Shown piece by piece: positions 32,034 to 39,932 of a stretch of 39,932 bases of DNA. Location: NCBI GenBank assembly GCA_025463965.1, contig JAODBN010000394.1:1-39932 (forward strand), given 5' to 3'. How positions within the stretch are numbered: the stretch's first letter is position 1; every line of letters begins with the position of its first letter. Both the position numbers and the translations under genes were made by a program. Source of the stretch: Acidimicrobiaceae bacterium. Its GTDB lineage: Bacteria; Actinomycetota; Acidimicrobiia; Acidimicrobiales; Bog-793. A model generated the notes under the pieces. That model made no database searches. It worked only from the letters and a program-made list of their open reading frames with translations, and was not told where the DNA came from.

Positions 32034-33098
32034 ATGAAGAGGTATTTCCCTCCCGCAGATGCTGCCGGCGGCTGGAAGCATGCCGGGAATGCTGACGAGG
32101 TGCGGGAGCTCGCTGGGCTCGAACCTGACGTGCTCGCCCTCGCGGAGCGAGAGCAGGAGTGGGAGTTCGGGGGGGACGCTTGGGCCATCTCCATTGTCCG
32201 TCACGGGGTCCTGGCGGCCGAGTTTAGGACGTACAACGTTCTCGACGCCTCAAGGTTCGACATGTGGTCGGTCACGAAGTCGTTCACGTCCCTCGCATTC
32301 GGAATGCTGATCGGTGACGACCCCGATGCGTCGAAAATCGGACTCGACAGCTTGGTGTACGAGTACATCCCCGAGGGCTACCCGCTTACCGATGGGCGCA
32401 AGAGCCGTGTCACGGTGGGGCACCTGCTGTCGATGACCGGCGGCTTTATCGGCGGCATCCGGGGCGTCTCATTCGGCACCCCGACGCGGCTCGGCGAGGG
32501 GCTCTACGAGTACGCCATCGGTCGCACGGCGAACCGCTACGGCTACGACGCCGGGCGACTGATCGGAGAGCCGGGCGCGCAGTGGGAGTACTCAGACCCG
32601 GGGTTCTCGCACCTCTCGCTCGTCTTCTCCCGCGTCGCCGGCATGGAGATCGATGACTTCCTGAATGAGCGGCTGTTCAAAAAGATTGGCGTTCCGCCGG
32701 TGGCCTGGACTCGCGCCGGGGGCGGCGACCTGCTGGGGCCACATCCCGTCCCGCACACCGGACTGCTGCTTGCTGCTCGCGAACTCGCCCGCGTCGGCTA
32801 CCTCCTCATGAACGACGGCGCCTGGGAAGGCGAACAAGTCGTACCGAAGTGGTGGATCGAGAAGGCGACGAAGCCGTCGCAAGAGTTCAATCGGGACTAC
32901 GGCTACGGCTTCTGGAGCAACGCCGTCGGCGGCCTGTGGCAGGAGTTGCCGCGGGACGCATTCGCGATGATGGGGTTCCGCGGCAACCGCTGTTGGGTGG
33001 TGCCTTCCCTCGACCTCGTCGTGGCGCGCACTGGAACAGGGCCAGCGCTCATCGACGACCGATATTTCCCCGGTCGGATCATCGACGCACTCTTGTAA
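32034..33098 (+). CDS. Serine hydrolase, class C beta-lactamase family
   Basis: A 354-residue protein of the beta-lactamase/DD-peptidase-like hydrolase family (EstB/6-aminohexanoate-dimer hydrolase group). The nucleophile is Ser79 in WSVTKSF (SxxK, with Lys82), and the second motif is Tyr186 in WEYSDPGFSHL. The C-terminal GYGFWSN...FAMMGFRGN is typical of the group. No signal peptide is visible, so it probably acts in the cytoplasm on an imported ester or amide. A good GGAGG site precedes ATG 32034. It begins the operon downstream of operator site e. Confidence 0.9.
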   Translation: MKRYFPPADAAGGWKHAGNADEVRELAGLEPDVLALAEREQEWEFGGDAWAISIVRHGVLAAEFRTYNVLDASRFDMWSVTKSFTSLAFGMLIGDDPDASKIGLDSLVYEYIPEGYPLTDGRKSRVTVGHLLSMTGGFIGGIRGVSFGTPTRLGEGLYEYAIGRTANRYGYDAGRLIGEPGAQWEYSDPGFSHLSLVFSRVAGMEIDDFLNERLFKKIGVPPVAWTRAGGGDLLGPHPVPHTGLLLAARELARVGYLLMNDGAWEGEQVVPKWWIEKATKPSQEFNRDYGYGFWSNAVGGLWQELPRDAFAMMGFRGNRCWVVPSLDLVVARTGTGPALIDDRYFPGRIIDALL

Positions 33099-33206
33099 CC
33101 CGCACACCACGTGACGCTGGCGCGGCACGGTCCGTTGTCGCGTCTGAGCATCTTCCACCGCGTCCTGGTCGAAACGATGACGTCGAGCACCTAAGGAGAG
33201 AGATCC

Positions 33207-34295
33207 GTGAGCACAACCACCGAGCACCGAATGTTGTCGTACATCTTCGAGGACGCCGATGCTCTCGATCGCACCTTGAAGGCTTCCACGGAGCAGGTCG
33301 CCGACATCGTCGCGGAAGCGAAGAAGCGCGGTTGTAAGCGCGTCATCCTGAGCGGCGTCGGGAGTTCCTATACGGCCGCGCTTGCCGCACGCCCCGTGTT
33401 CGACAACCTGGTCGACCTCCCGACGTACGTCCTGCCGGCAACGGAGCTTGCGCTCTTTCCCAAGCTCGTGAACGCGGACGCCCTTCTTCTCCTGCTCTCG
33501 CGCTCTGGGGAGCGCAAGTTCCTGCTAGATGCTCTCGCCACGGCGGAGAAGGCCCAGGCACTCACTGTCGCCGTGACCGGCGCTGCAGAGAGCCTGCTCG
33601 CGCAGCGGGCGGACCGGGTGGTCCTGACGGCGGAGGGGCCCGAGGCCTCGTTTCCGAAGACTAAGAGCGTCATCGCTGGGATTGGTGTGTTCACTGCCTT
33701 TGGCTTGGCGCTTGCAGGCCGCGGTGCGGAGGAGTTGGGCCTTCCGCTCATCTCAGGCTTGATCAACGAGGCTCTCGCTGACGCCCGACCGGCGCTCGAT
33801 GCCATGGCAGCCGAGCTGTTCGCCTGCGACCAGGTGATCATCGCCGGCACCGCAGGCAACTTCGGCGCCGCGATGGAGATGCAAATCAAGCTCCAGGAGA
33901 GCGCGCTTGTCACGGCGCAGTTCATGGACACCGGCAATCTCTTCCATGGGCCGTTGTGCGTGCTCAACGAGAAGTGGCTGATCATTCTTGCCGTCACTGC
34001 TGGCGATGCGGATGTCTCGTCTGAGACGATTCGCCTGGTCCGCGAGCTCGGCGCCAAGTCGCTTGCGCTGGTACCGAGCGGCGTCGTGCTCGAGCATGCA
34101 GCCGACTTCACGATTGAGCTGCCCAAGACGCCGAGTGACCTCTTCGCGCCTCTTGTCTCCCTGCCCGTCCTCCAGTTGTTGTCCTATCTCTGGACCGTGG
34201 CGAAGGGTGTGAACCCAGACTCGCCCCCAGGTTCGGGGGTGATCATGAGCGCGCTCCTTCCGGACGGGCGAGTCGAGGCCGAGGCCCGGCCGTGA
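33207..34295 (+). CDS. SIS-domain sugar isomerase/deglycase (GlmS/AgaS/FrlB-like), copy 1
   Basis: A 362-residue protein with two SIS domains, like the isomerase half of GlmS. The first SIS domain shows SGVGSSYTAAL and LLLLSRSGE (sugar-phosphate-binding Ser residues), and EASFPKTKSVIAG parallels the STK motif of GlmS. In the second, KLQES (Glu231) and LFHGPL (His247) match the catalytic Glu and ring-opening His of GlmS and FrlB. It probably deaminates, isomerises or deglycates a phosphorylated amino sugar. The ribosome site AAGGAGAG precedes GTG 33207. A paralogue lies 1.4 kb downstream. Confidence 0.88.
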   Translation: MSTTTEHRMLSYIFEDADALDRTLKASTEQVADIVAEAKKRGCKRVILSGVGSSYTAALAARPVFDNLVDLPTYVLPATELALFPKLVNADALLLLLSRSGERKFLLDALATAEKAQALTVAVTGAAESLLAQRADRVVLTAEGPEASFPKTKSVIAGIGVFTAFGLALAGRGAEELGLPLISGLINEALADARPALDAMAAELFACDQVIIAGTAGNFGAAMEMQIKLQESALVTAQFMDTGNLFHGPLCVLNEKWLIILAVTAGDADVSSETIRLVRELGAKSLALVPSGVVLEHAADFTIELPKTPSDLFAPLVSLPVLQLLSYLWTVAKGVNPDSPPGSGVIMSALLPDGRVEAEARP

Positions 34296-34326
34296 ACGAG
34301 GGCCGAGGCCGGGCTCCGACCGCATC

Positions 34327-35241
34327 ATGGCCCGACTTTGGAAGCTGCTGGGGCCACCTAGAGCAAGGGAACATCGTGTTGTGCTGAGTCCCGAGCTGCC
34401 GTGGGTCTCGGCAGCGGCGCTCGGCTCGTCGTTGACCGGTGGTGCGGCTGACTATTTGAGCGGGACGCTGTCCCGGCGCATCGGCGTACTGAGGTTCCTG
34501 CTTGGGTCGCGACTTATCGCCGTCACGGCGCTCGGAGCTTGCCTCTTGGTTGTCCGTCGTACGCCGTCACCCATGGCCGCACTCGAAGGTGTCGCAGCCG
34601 GCATTGCGTCGACCGTCGGGTTATACGCGTTCATCCGCGCCTCCGTAGAGGGTCGGATGACCATCGTTGCTCCCGTTACCGCAACTGGGGTCATTGTCCC
34701 CATCGCGGCTGGGTTGGTGGCGGGCGCACGACCGAGTGCCGTGCAGCTCGGAGGCATCTTCGCCGCGGCGGCCGGCGTCGCGTGCGCCGGCTACTCGCCG
34801 GACACCGACACGGACACCGGCCCGCGCTCGACTGGACTGGCCTGGTCAATCCTGGCGGCTCTTGGAACTGGCGTGTTCTTCTGGCTCATGGCGCTGGCGA
34901 GCCGCGGCGATGTGCTGTGGTCGCTGTTTATCGTCCAGGCCGTCCCTGCGGCGTGCTTCATGGCCGTCGGTCGAGTGCACGGCGTGCGGCCATTTGACGC
35001 TATGCGCATCGCCGGCGCTCGCGGGGTGCTTTGCTGCTCCCTGTTGGGCTTGAGCAGCATCGTCTTGTACTCTCTCGCAACCAGCCGTGGCCAGCTCGTG
35101 AGCGTGTCTGTGCTCGCATCGCTCTTTCCGGTAGTGCCCGTGGTTCTCGCATATTGCTTCCTCAATGAGCGTGTGGCGCGTACGCAATACGCGGGCATTG
35201 GCGTCGTCCTCATGGGCATCCTGATGATGGCGGCCGGCTAG
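34327..35241 (+). CDS. EamA-family (DMT superfamily) transporter
   Basis: A 304-residue membrane protein with about ten hydrophobic segments arranged as two EamA repeats. The first repeat includes GLYAFIRASVEGRMTIVAPVTATGVIVPIAAGL and the second SSIVLYSLATSRGQLVSVSVLASLFPVVPVVLAYCFLNERV, both typical of drug/metabolite transporters. It may export a product of the pathway or import an amine. It lies between the two SIS genes, 31 bases after the first. ATG 34327 is used; GTG 34381 is an alternative. Confidence 0.88.
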   Translation: MARLWKLLGPPRAREHRVVLSPELPWVSAAALGSSLTGGAADYLSGTLSRRIGVLRFLLGSRLIAVTALGACLLVVRRTPSPMAALEGVAAGIASTVGLYAFIRASVEGRMTIVAPVTATGVIVPIAAGLVAGARPSAVQLGGIFAAAAGVACAGYSPDTDTDTGPRSTGLAWSILAALGTGVFFWLMALASRGDVLWSLFIVQAVPAACFMAVGRVHGVRPFDAMRIAGARGVLCCSLLGLSSIVLYSLATSRGQLVSVSVLASLFPVVPVVLAYCFLNERVARTQYAGIGVVLMGILMMAAG

Positions 35242-35656
35242 CTGCGCATGAGCGAATCGCGGGCAACTGTGCACAGTGCAGGCGAAGGAGCGCGGCCAAA
35301 AAACTCAGGTGCGCTCAGCTCGAGATGAACGGAAACGGAGAGAACGACGATTCATGACGAGACAAATTGACGACAACAGGCCCTAGAGGAGTGTTCTGAG
35401 GCATACCCGGTGAGTTGGCCCCGCACCGCGTCGCTCCCAGCGAGGGCGGTGGTTCGCCGCTGCAGTGGTGGTGATCAGCCTCGCCGGTCGCGAAATATGC
35501 GGCTGATAGACATCGTCCGCCACCGAACTGGTCCATTCCTTGGAGCCTGACCTGCACGGCGGTCCACCACTTTGCCAAGAGAGCGCAGTTCGAGGTCCTC
35601 GGCGAGGTGTCCTCCGCAGCGCCGCCAATCCGATCCAGAGAAGATGAGGTTGACCG
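35242..35656. other. Intergenic stretch without recognisable gene
   Basis: 415 bases between the EamA gene and the second SIS gene. Short open frames exist on the minus strand (for example one starting near 35578), but their sequence resembles no family I know and codon usage is not convincing. No operator core is seen, so the second SIS gene either reads through or has its own unrecognised promoter. Confidence 0.5.
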
Positions 35657-36748
35657 GTGACCGAACCCCGCATGCTCGGCTACATCCGCGAGATGCCCGA
35701 GGCCGTAGCCGCCACCTTGCGGGCCTCGGCACCTGGCGTCGAGCAGCTACGCGTATTGGCCACAGAACGGCGCCCCTCGAACGTTGTATTCGCGGGCCTT
35801 GGCAGTTCCTATACCGCCGCCCAAATCGCGTCACCCTTGCTTCGTCAGTGTCTGCCGTGGCCTACCACCATCACGGTCGCCACGGAGGTTGGGATCGACC
35901 GGGGCATTGCGCTTGGTCCGGACACTCTTGTCATCCTGATCTCACGGTCGGGGGAGCGAGGCGGAATCGCCGATGCTCTCAAGGCAGCGCGCCGGGCCGG
36001 CGCTTTGTGCGTGGCCGTCACAGCCGTCGAATCCAGCATGCTGGCCACGGAATGTGACCAAGTGGTGGTGACTGGGGAAGGGCCCGAGAGCGCCTACCCG
36101 AAGACGAAGAGCGTCATCGCGAGTGCAGCTCTTCTCATGGCTCTCGGGATAGCCCTCGATCATGACGATGCTCGACAGACCCGCCTCGCGCAGCTAATCG
36201 GCGACATGCCGCGCCTGCTCGGTGAGGGACTGGCAGACGCCGAAGCAAGCTTCGACAGACTCCCTGACTCACTCACGCTTCATCGCTCGGCCTTCTTCAC
36301 CGGCACAGCCGGGAATCAAGGCGTCGCCCAAGAGGGCGCGCTCAAGATCCAGGAGGCTGCCGCGGTCACTGCCGAGTGGGACGAAACGGGTAGTGCGTTC
36401 TACGGAACCATCAACATCCTTAGCCCCGGCTGGCTCCTTGTCCCGTTGATTACGCAGGACGACCTTGAGCTCAACAGAAACCTGTTGCGCGTGGCCGGCC
36501 GTTTCGGAGCGCACCGCCTCTGTATTGCCGAGTCGACGGTCTCACTCAAGGGCGAGTGCGAGGCAGTGATCCCCGTGCCGGCGAGCCCCGAACCGCTCCT
36601 GGCACCGCTGCTCTACCTGCCTCCGGTCCATCTGCTGACGTATCGCTGCGCTGTAGGCCGAGGACTGAATCCAGACTCACCGGTGTTCGCCCAGATGATG
36701 TTGAAGGAGATGCTTCCTCCTGGGAGGGAAGAACCCGACTGGGCGTGA
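35657..36748 (+). CDS. SIS-domain protein, copy 2 (catalytic His replaced)
   Basis: A 363-residue double-SIS protein, clearly paralogous to the one at 33207 (shared openings TE.RMLGYI/TEHRMLSYI, GLGSSYTAA, LISRSGE, ESAYPKTKSVIA). The catalytic Glu equivalent is kept (Glu233 in KIQEAA), but the HGP motif of copy 1 and GlmS reads FYGTINIL, with Tyr249 in place of the ring-opening His. This suggests a different substrate (already open-chain), an altered reaction, or a regulatory partner role. GTG 35657 follows a GATGAGG-like site. Confidence 0.86.
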   Translation: MTEPRMLGYIREMPEAVAATLRASAPGVEQLRVLATERRPSNVVFAGLGSSYTAAQIASPLLRQCLPWPTTITVATEVGIDRGIALGPDTLVILISRSGERGGIADALKAARRAGALCVAVTAVESSMLATECDQVVVTGEGPESAYPKTKSVIASAALLMALGIALDHDDARQTRLAQLIGDMPRLLGEGLADAEASFDRLPDSLTLHRSAFFTGTAGNQGVAQEGALKIQEAAAVTAEWDETGSAFYGTINILSPGWLLVPLITQDDLELNRNLLRVAGRFGAHRLCIAESTVSLKGECEAVIPVPASPEPLLAPLLYLPPVHLLTYRCAVGRGLNPDSPVFAQMMLKEMLPPGREEPDWA

Positions 36749-36933
36749 GCCGTCTGAAAGATACCGGTTGAGGCAAGACGATGGCGAGCCAGCGGCGAGA
36801 AATCGTGCGATGTCGTGCCGGTCTGAGTACACGACGTAGTGCCGGGCGGTATCAGGCGTTCGCTGACCATCGGATTGGAGACAAGCGGCTCGAGCTTGGA
36901 CTGCATAACCGTGTGAGAAAGGGCGTGAGAACG

Positions 36934-37332
36934 ATGGCAGAACGCGTGGCAGTGGAGGGGCTCGGCGTTGACCCGGTCCTCCACCGGTTCCTCGTCGAGG
37001 AGGCGCTCCCATGCTCGGGTGTTGAGCCGACCGCGTTCTGGCGCGGGCTTGCCAGGTTCGTTGCGGACAAGAGCGGTAGGAATCGCCAGCTGCTCGAGCG
37101 ACGAGCAGAGCTGCAGCGGCAGATTGACGGCTGGCACCTTGAGCGCCGCGGTCATGGCCTTTATCCCGCCGCCTATCGGGAAATGCTCGAATCGATCGGG
37201 TACCTCGACGCCGAGGGCCCTGACTTCCATATCGAGACGTCCGGCGTTGATCCGGAGATCGCCGAGCTCTCCGGTCCCCAGCTCGTCCTGCATGCCGCGC
37301 GCAGAGAGGAAAAGGAGAGGCGGTCCCGATGA
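36934..37332 (+). pseudogene. Malate synthase G, N-terminal fragment
   Basis: A 132-residue open frame whose sequence (AERVAVEGLGVDPVLHRFLVEEALP, FWRGLARFVADK, RAELQRQIDGWHLERR, FHIETSGVDPEIAELSGPQLVL) matches the first ~120 residues of malate synthase G, a ~720-residue enzyme. It stops soon after the TSGVD.EI...GPQLV block, just where the TIM-barrel part should begin, and ends in a charged tail. The catalytic barrel and C-terminal plug are missing. The stop overlaps the glcG-like start (ATGA), so it may still be translated. Start ATG 36934 has GAAAGGG upstream. Confidence 0.75.
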
Positions 37333-37760
37333 GTGTGCTGACGCTCAACCAGGCGCGGCGGATCATCGCCGCCGCGTTCGCCGAAGGGGAGCGTCTGCAG
37401 CTCAAGCCGCTTTCGGTCGTCGTGCTCGACGCGGGCGGTCACCTGAAGGCCTTCGAACGACAAGACGGCGCCTCAAACCTGCGGTTCCAGGTCGCCTTCG
37501 GCAAGGCGTACGGAGGCCTCGGACTCGGGGTGGGCTCGAGGGCGCTGATGGCCCGAGCCGAACAGCAGCCGTATTTCATCGCGGCGGTGAACGGCGCGAT
37601 CGGCGGCGGTCTCGTCCCCGTACCGGGCGGCGTCCTGGTGCTAAGCCCGGAGCAGGAGCTGGTCGGCGCCGTCGGGGTATCGGGCGATACCTCGGACAAC
37701 GACGAGCTGGCGGCGGTCGTTGGCATCGAGGCTGTGGCACTCGTCGCCGAGACGGGGTAA
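37329..37760 (+). CDS. GlcG/HbpS-family (haem-degrading domain) protein
   Basis: A 143-residue protein of the GlcG/HbpS family (PF03928 type). It shows LTLNQARRIIAAAFAEGERL, VVVLDAGGHLKAFERQDGA, KAYGGLGLGVGSRAL and GGVLVLSPEQELVGAVGVSGDTSDNDE, all typical. GlcG genes are commonly next to glycolate oxidase and malate synthase G genes; here a malate synthase fragment overlaps its start. Its biochemical role is not settled. AGGAGAGG lies before ATG 37329. It looks intact and of normal length. Confidence 0.88.
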   Translation: MSVLTLNQARRIIAAAFAEGERLQLKPLSVVVLDAGGHLKAFERQDGASNLRFQVAFGKAYGGLGLGVGSRALMARAEQQPYFIAAVNGAIGGGLVPVPGGVLVLSPEQELVGAVGVSGDTSDNDELAAVVGIEAVALVAETG

Positions 37761-38191
37761 CCGCCCTGCACATCCGTCGACGCGTCCGCGCGTCGGCACT
37801 GGGAATTCCGGAGTCGCCGCCGCCCGAACTCGTCGCGGCGTTCGATGCGGACGCGTGCGCGTCGACCGCGCCGAGCGGGAGTAAGGATCCCAGCATGGAT
37901 GACCGTCCTGCCCACTTGACCGCGACGGGCCACTTCTCGTCGGTGGACACGGAGCGGACACAGCGCAGAAGCTCGACCAGCTGAACAGACAAGCCCGCGA
38001 AGTCGCTCTTCAGCACAAAGTAGCCCACTTCCCGCCAGCCCTTCTCCCGCATCCTCGCCTACGCTCGCCCGACAGGGCTCGGCTTCCCGCCGTGGGCCGA
38101 CGAGCTGAAGCTCCGGTCGGTGCCCGAAGCGCCAACGAGAGAGGAGAAGGGGGCAGAGGGTGGTCCGTCCATTCCCCGGTTCCCTCTCGCC
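37761..38191. other. Apparently non-coding stretch after the glcG-like gene
   Basis: About 430 bases with overlapping short frames on both strands and none I can assign. A plus-strand fragment FSRILAYARPTGLGFPPWADELK (near 38044-38110) might be a relic of a gene. CGACGCG-TCCG-CGCGTCG near 37778 can form a hairpin. It borders the broken VOC gene, so decay is likely. Confidence 0.45.
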
Positions 38192-38561
38192 ATGCCGATC
38201 GAGGACCTCTCGCCGGGTCCGCTCTTTCTACGGCGACGTTCTGGACCGTGAGCTAGGGCGCCTGAGCGACCGCAGGAATCTCCGCGGACACGAGGTCGTC
38301 AGCCGGGTCGTGCGGCGGGGGGCAATCGAACAGCACAACGCGGCGGACGGCCACGACGGGGCTAACTGGCACCTGCTCTTGACCGTCTTTGAGTTCCAGG
38401 TGTTCGCGCGGCGCCTGCGCGAGGCGAAGGTGGCTTCATGATCGAGCCCTGCCTTCTCCTGCAGAAAGGGGGGCGAGTATTTGGCCATGCTCCTTCGCGA
38501 CCCCGCAAGGAAGGCGACGGAGTTCAAAGCCTGCGCCGACACCCGGGCCTTCGCCGTCTGA
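38192..38561 (+). pseudogene. VOC-family (glyoxalase/bleomycin-resistance-like) protein, frameshifted
   Basis: Pieces in three frames reconstruct a VOC protein: MPIEDL, then VRSFYGDVLDRELGRLSD...GHEVVSRVV...IEQHNAADGHD...EFQVFARRLREAKV. After a stop at 38439-38441 it continues FMIEPCLL in another frame, and then AMLLRDPARKATEFKACADTRAFAV up to TGA 38559-38561. The order and spacing follow the family (FYGDVLG..., FVIEP, MFL.DP.GNALEFKAF), but at least two frameshifts break it. Confidence 0.7.
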
Positions 38562-38580
38562 GGCGCTCGGAGCGAAGCCT

Positions 38581-39932
38581 TTGAGTTCGGCTGCTCACGC
38601 CCCGGCCGCCGAGATGGACGCGGCGTCACGCGGGCCATCGCGCCCGGCCGGCAGCTCGCGTGGGAACGGTGGAGCGCTGACATCGGCTGAAGTCGCGCTT
38701 GCCGGGGTCATGGCTGGCGTGACGGTCGTCGTCGCCGTGTTCGGCTCGCTCGTACCTCACGCCGGTCCGGTGGGTCTGCTCGCCGCTCTTCCCCAGGCGC
38801 TCGTGGCCGAGCGGCACCGATTCCGAGCGGTGCTGGCCAGCGCGTTCGCGGCAAGCCTCGTGGCCTTCATCGTGGCCGGCCTCGGACCAGTGCTCATCGT
38901 GGTGGCCTGCGCCACCGTCGGAGCCATCGTCGGAAGCCTCAAGCGGCGACACCGCTCCACGGCGTGGGTGCTCCTAACCGCCCTCCTCTTGGCGCCAGCG
39001 TTCGCGGCGCTCGCCGACGCCGCCCTGCTGGTGCTCACGTTCGCGCGGCGCCTCGCCCTCGATCAGGTGAAGATCGCCGTCAACGGGCTCGCCGCGATCC
39101 TTCGCCGCGTTGGGCTGTCTGCGGCAGCCCGTTGGTGCCAGCACCTGGTGGACCTGTTCGTGAAGGACTGGTGGATCGTCGTGGCCGCAGCGGTCGCGCT
39201 CGGCGTCCTGGCAACGATCGTGGTGACGTGGCTCGTGCTCGGAGCGGTTCTCGGCCGTCTGGATTGGGTCCCCACTGAAGACCGCTTCGCATCGGTGGGG
39301 CGCGCCGGATCCGGCGAGGGGGCCGAAGTCTCGCCGCTCCCGCTGCGGCTGAAAGGCGTCGGATACCGCTACCCCGGAGCTGCGACAGAGGCGCTCAATG
39401 GCATCGACCTCGAGATCGGCCCCGGTGAGTTCGTCGGGATCGTCGGGCCAAACGGATCGGGAAAGTCCACTCTCGCCCGGATCCTCGGCGGGGTCGCCCC
39501 AACCTCTGGAAGCGTCGAGCGCCCAGGAGCCACTGGCCTCGGCTCGCCAGGCGGAGTTGCCATCGTCAGCCAGCGCCCCGAGAGCCAGATCCTCGGGGTG
39601 CGGGTAGACGACGACGTGGCCTGGGGCGTTGCTGAGGAGGATCTCCCAGACACCGCCTCGATTCTCGCCATGGTTGGCCTCGAGGGCATGGAGAGCCGGG
39701 AGACAGCAACGCTCTCGGGGGGTGAGCTTCAGCGTCTCGCGGTCGCCGCGGCGCTGGCCCGGCGACCTCGACTGCTGATCTCCGACGAGTCGACGGCGAT
39801 GATCGACGCCCAAGGCAGCGAGGTACTTCTCGAAGTCCTCGGAGAACTGGTGCGCCGCTACCCCTTGGCGGTGGTGCACGTGACGCATCGTGAAGCTGAG
39901 GCGGCCTTCGCCGATCGGCTCATCCGGCTCGA
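38581..39932 (+). CDS. ECF-type transporter: membrane (S-like) domain fused to ABC ATPase (3' end missing)
   Basis: An open frame of 450 codons running off the window. Residues about 36-230 are membrane: SAEVALAGVMAGVTVVVAVFGSLVP, LVAFIVAGLGPVLIVVACATVGAIVGSL, then WVLLTALLLAPAFAALADAALL and WWIVVAAAVALGVLATIVVTWLVLG, resembling ECF S-component or DUF2232-like proteins. From about 260 on is an ABC ATPase with Walker A GPNGSGKST, Q-loop SQRPESQ, signature LSGGELQRL, Walker B LLISDEST (an ECF ATPase normally has DEPT; here Ser replaces Pro), and the H-loop His in HVTHRE. The TTG start at 38581 has GGAG 8 bases upstream; ATG 38614 is an alternative. The vitamin or cofactor transported is unknown. 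Confidence 0.82.
   Translation, partial: MSSAAHAPAAEMDAASRGPSRPAGSSRGNGGALTSAEVALAGVMAGVTVVVAVFGSLVPHAGPVGLLAALPQALVAERHRFRAVLASAFAASLVAFIVAGLGPVLIVVACATVGAIVGSLKRRHRSTAWVLLTALLLAPAFAALADAALLVLTFARRLALDQVKIAVNGLAAILRRVGLSAAARWCQHLVDLFVKDWWIVVAAAVALGVLATIVVTWLVLGAVLGRLDWVPTEDRFASVGRAGSGEGAEVSPLPLRLKGVGYRYPGAATEALNGIDLEIGPGEFVGIVGPNGSGKSTLARILGGVAPTSGSVERPGATGLGSPGGVAIVSQRPESQILGVRVDDDVAWGVAEEDLPDTASILAMVGLEGMESRETATLSGGELQRLAVAAALARRPRLLISDESTAMIDAQGSEVLLEVLGELVRRYPLAVVHVTHREAEAAFADRLIRL

Noticed and set aside
34272..34318. Hairpin-like GGCCGAGGCC repeats after the first SIS gene
   Set aside because: The inverted repeat is GC-rich but has no T-run and includes coding sequence; likely incidental.
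35315..35834. Minus-strand open frames upstream of the second SIS gene
   Set aside because: One overlaps the SIS gene and neither resembles a known family; codon usage and lack of a ribosome site do not support them.
37576..38052. 158-codon minus-strand frame after the glcG-like gene
   Set aside because: It overlaps glcG, and the sequence is low-complexity Arg/Pro in its second half, with no motif.
1..39932. CRISPR arrays
   Set aside because: No regularly spaced repeats of 24-40 bases were seen on either strand.

Overview
The window is chromosomal DNA of a very GC-rich actinobacterium. Evidence is the uvrC-rapZ-yvcK-gap-pgk-tpiA-secG gene order, many GTG/TTG starts, stop/start overlaps, and start codons placed a few bases after a -10 box. 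Threonine-rich tails on a secreted protein fit the class Acidimicrobiia, but that placement is only an inference.

Region 1 (1-9625) is a conserved housekeeping block: uvrC (5' end outside the window), a small methyltransferase, rapZ, yvcK, three glycolytic genes, secG and a lone family-5 solute-binding protein. whiA, which usually follows yvcK, is absent from its place.

Region 2 (9777-16129) is an accretion site at tRNA-Leu(GAG). The 19-base 3' end of the tRNA is repeated at 15125-15143. The two copies bracket about 5.3 kb holding an IS481-type transposase remnant and four accessory genes: a restriction-endonuclease-like protein, an OGG-fold protein, a helical unknown and a DUF4238 protein. 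Just outside the right copy lie a perfect hairpin, tandem 11-base repeats and a multiply frameshifted tyrosine integrase, the relic of a second element.

Region 3 (16130-36748) is a large catabolic and transport regulon that I cannot match to a known pathway. It encodes a PhyH-type dioxygenase, a ribulose-phosphate-epimerase-like enzyme, a ROK kinase and an alkylglycerone-phosphate-synthase-like flavoprotein. It also encodes a fusion of a phosphoenolpyruvate-hydrolase-type TIM barrel with an APH-type kinase, and an ABC importer (binding protein and two permeases, no ATPase). The rest is a MurD-like ligase, a PdxA-like dehydrogenase, an SMP-30 lactonase, an RraA-like protein, an aldo/keto reductase, a GntR/HutC repressor, a serine hydrolase, two SIS-domain proteins and an EamA transporter. 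Five copies of one operator core (ACTCATCTAGCT) lie at promoters across this region. The only regulator gene here is the GntR gene, so these genes probably form one inducible regulon for an imported sugar, sugar acid or amino-sugar conjugate.

Region 4 (36749-38580) is decaying sequence: an N-terminal fragment of malate synthase G, an intact glcG-like gene and a broken VOC-family gene. Region 5 (38581-39932) is the start of a long gene fusing an ECF-transporter-like membrane domain to an ABC ATPase; it runs off the right edge.
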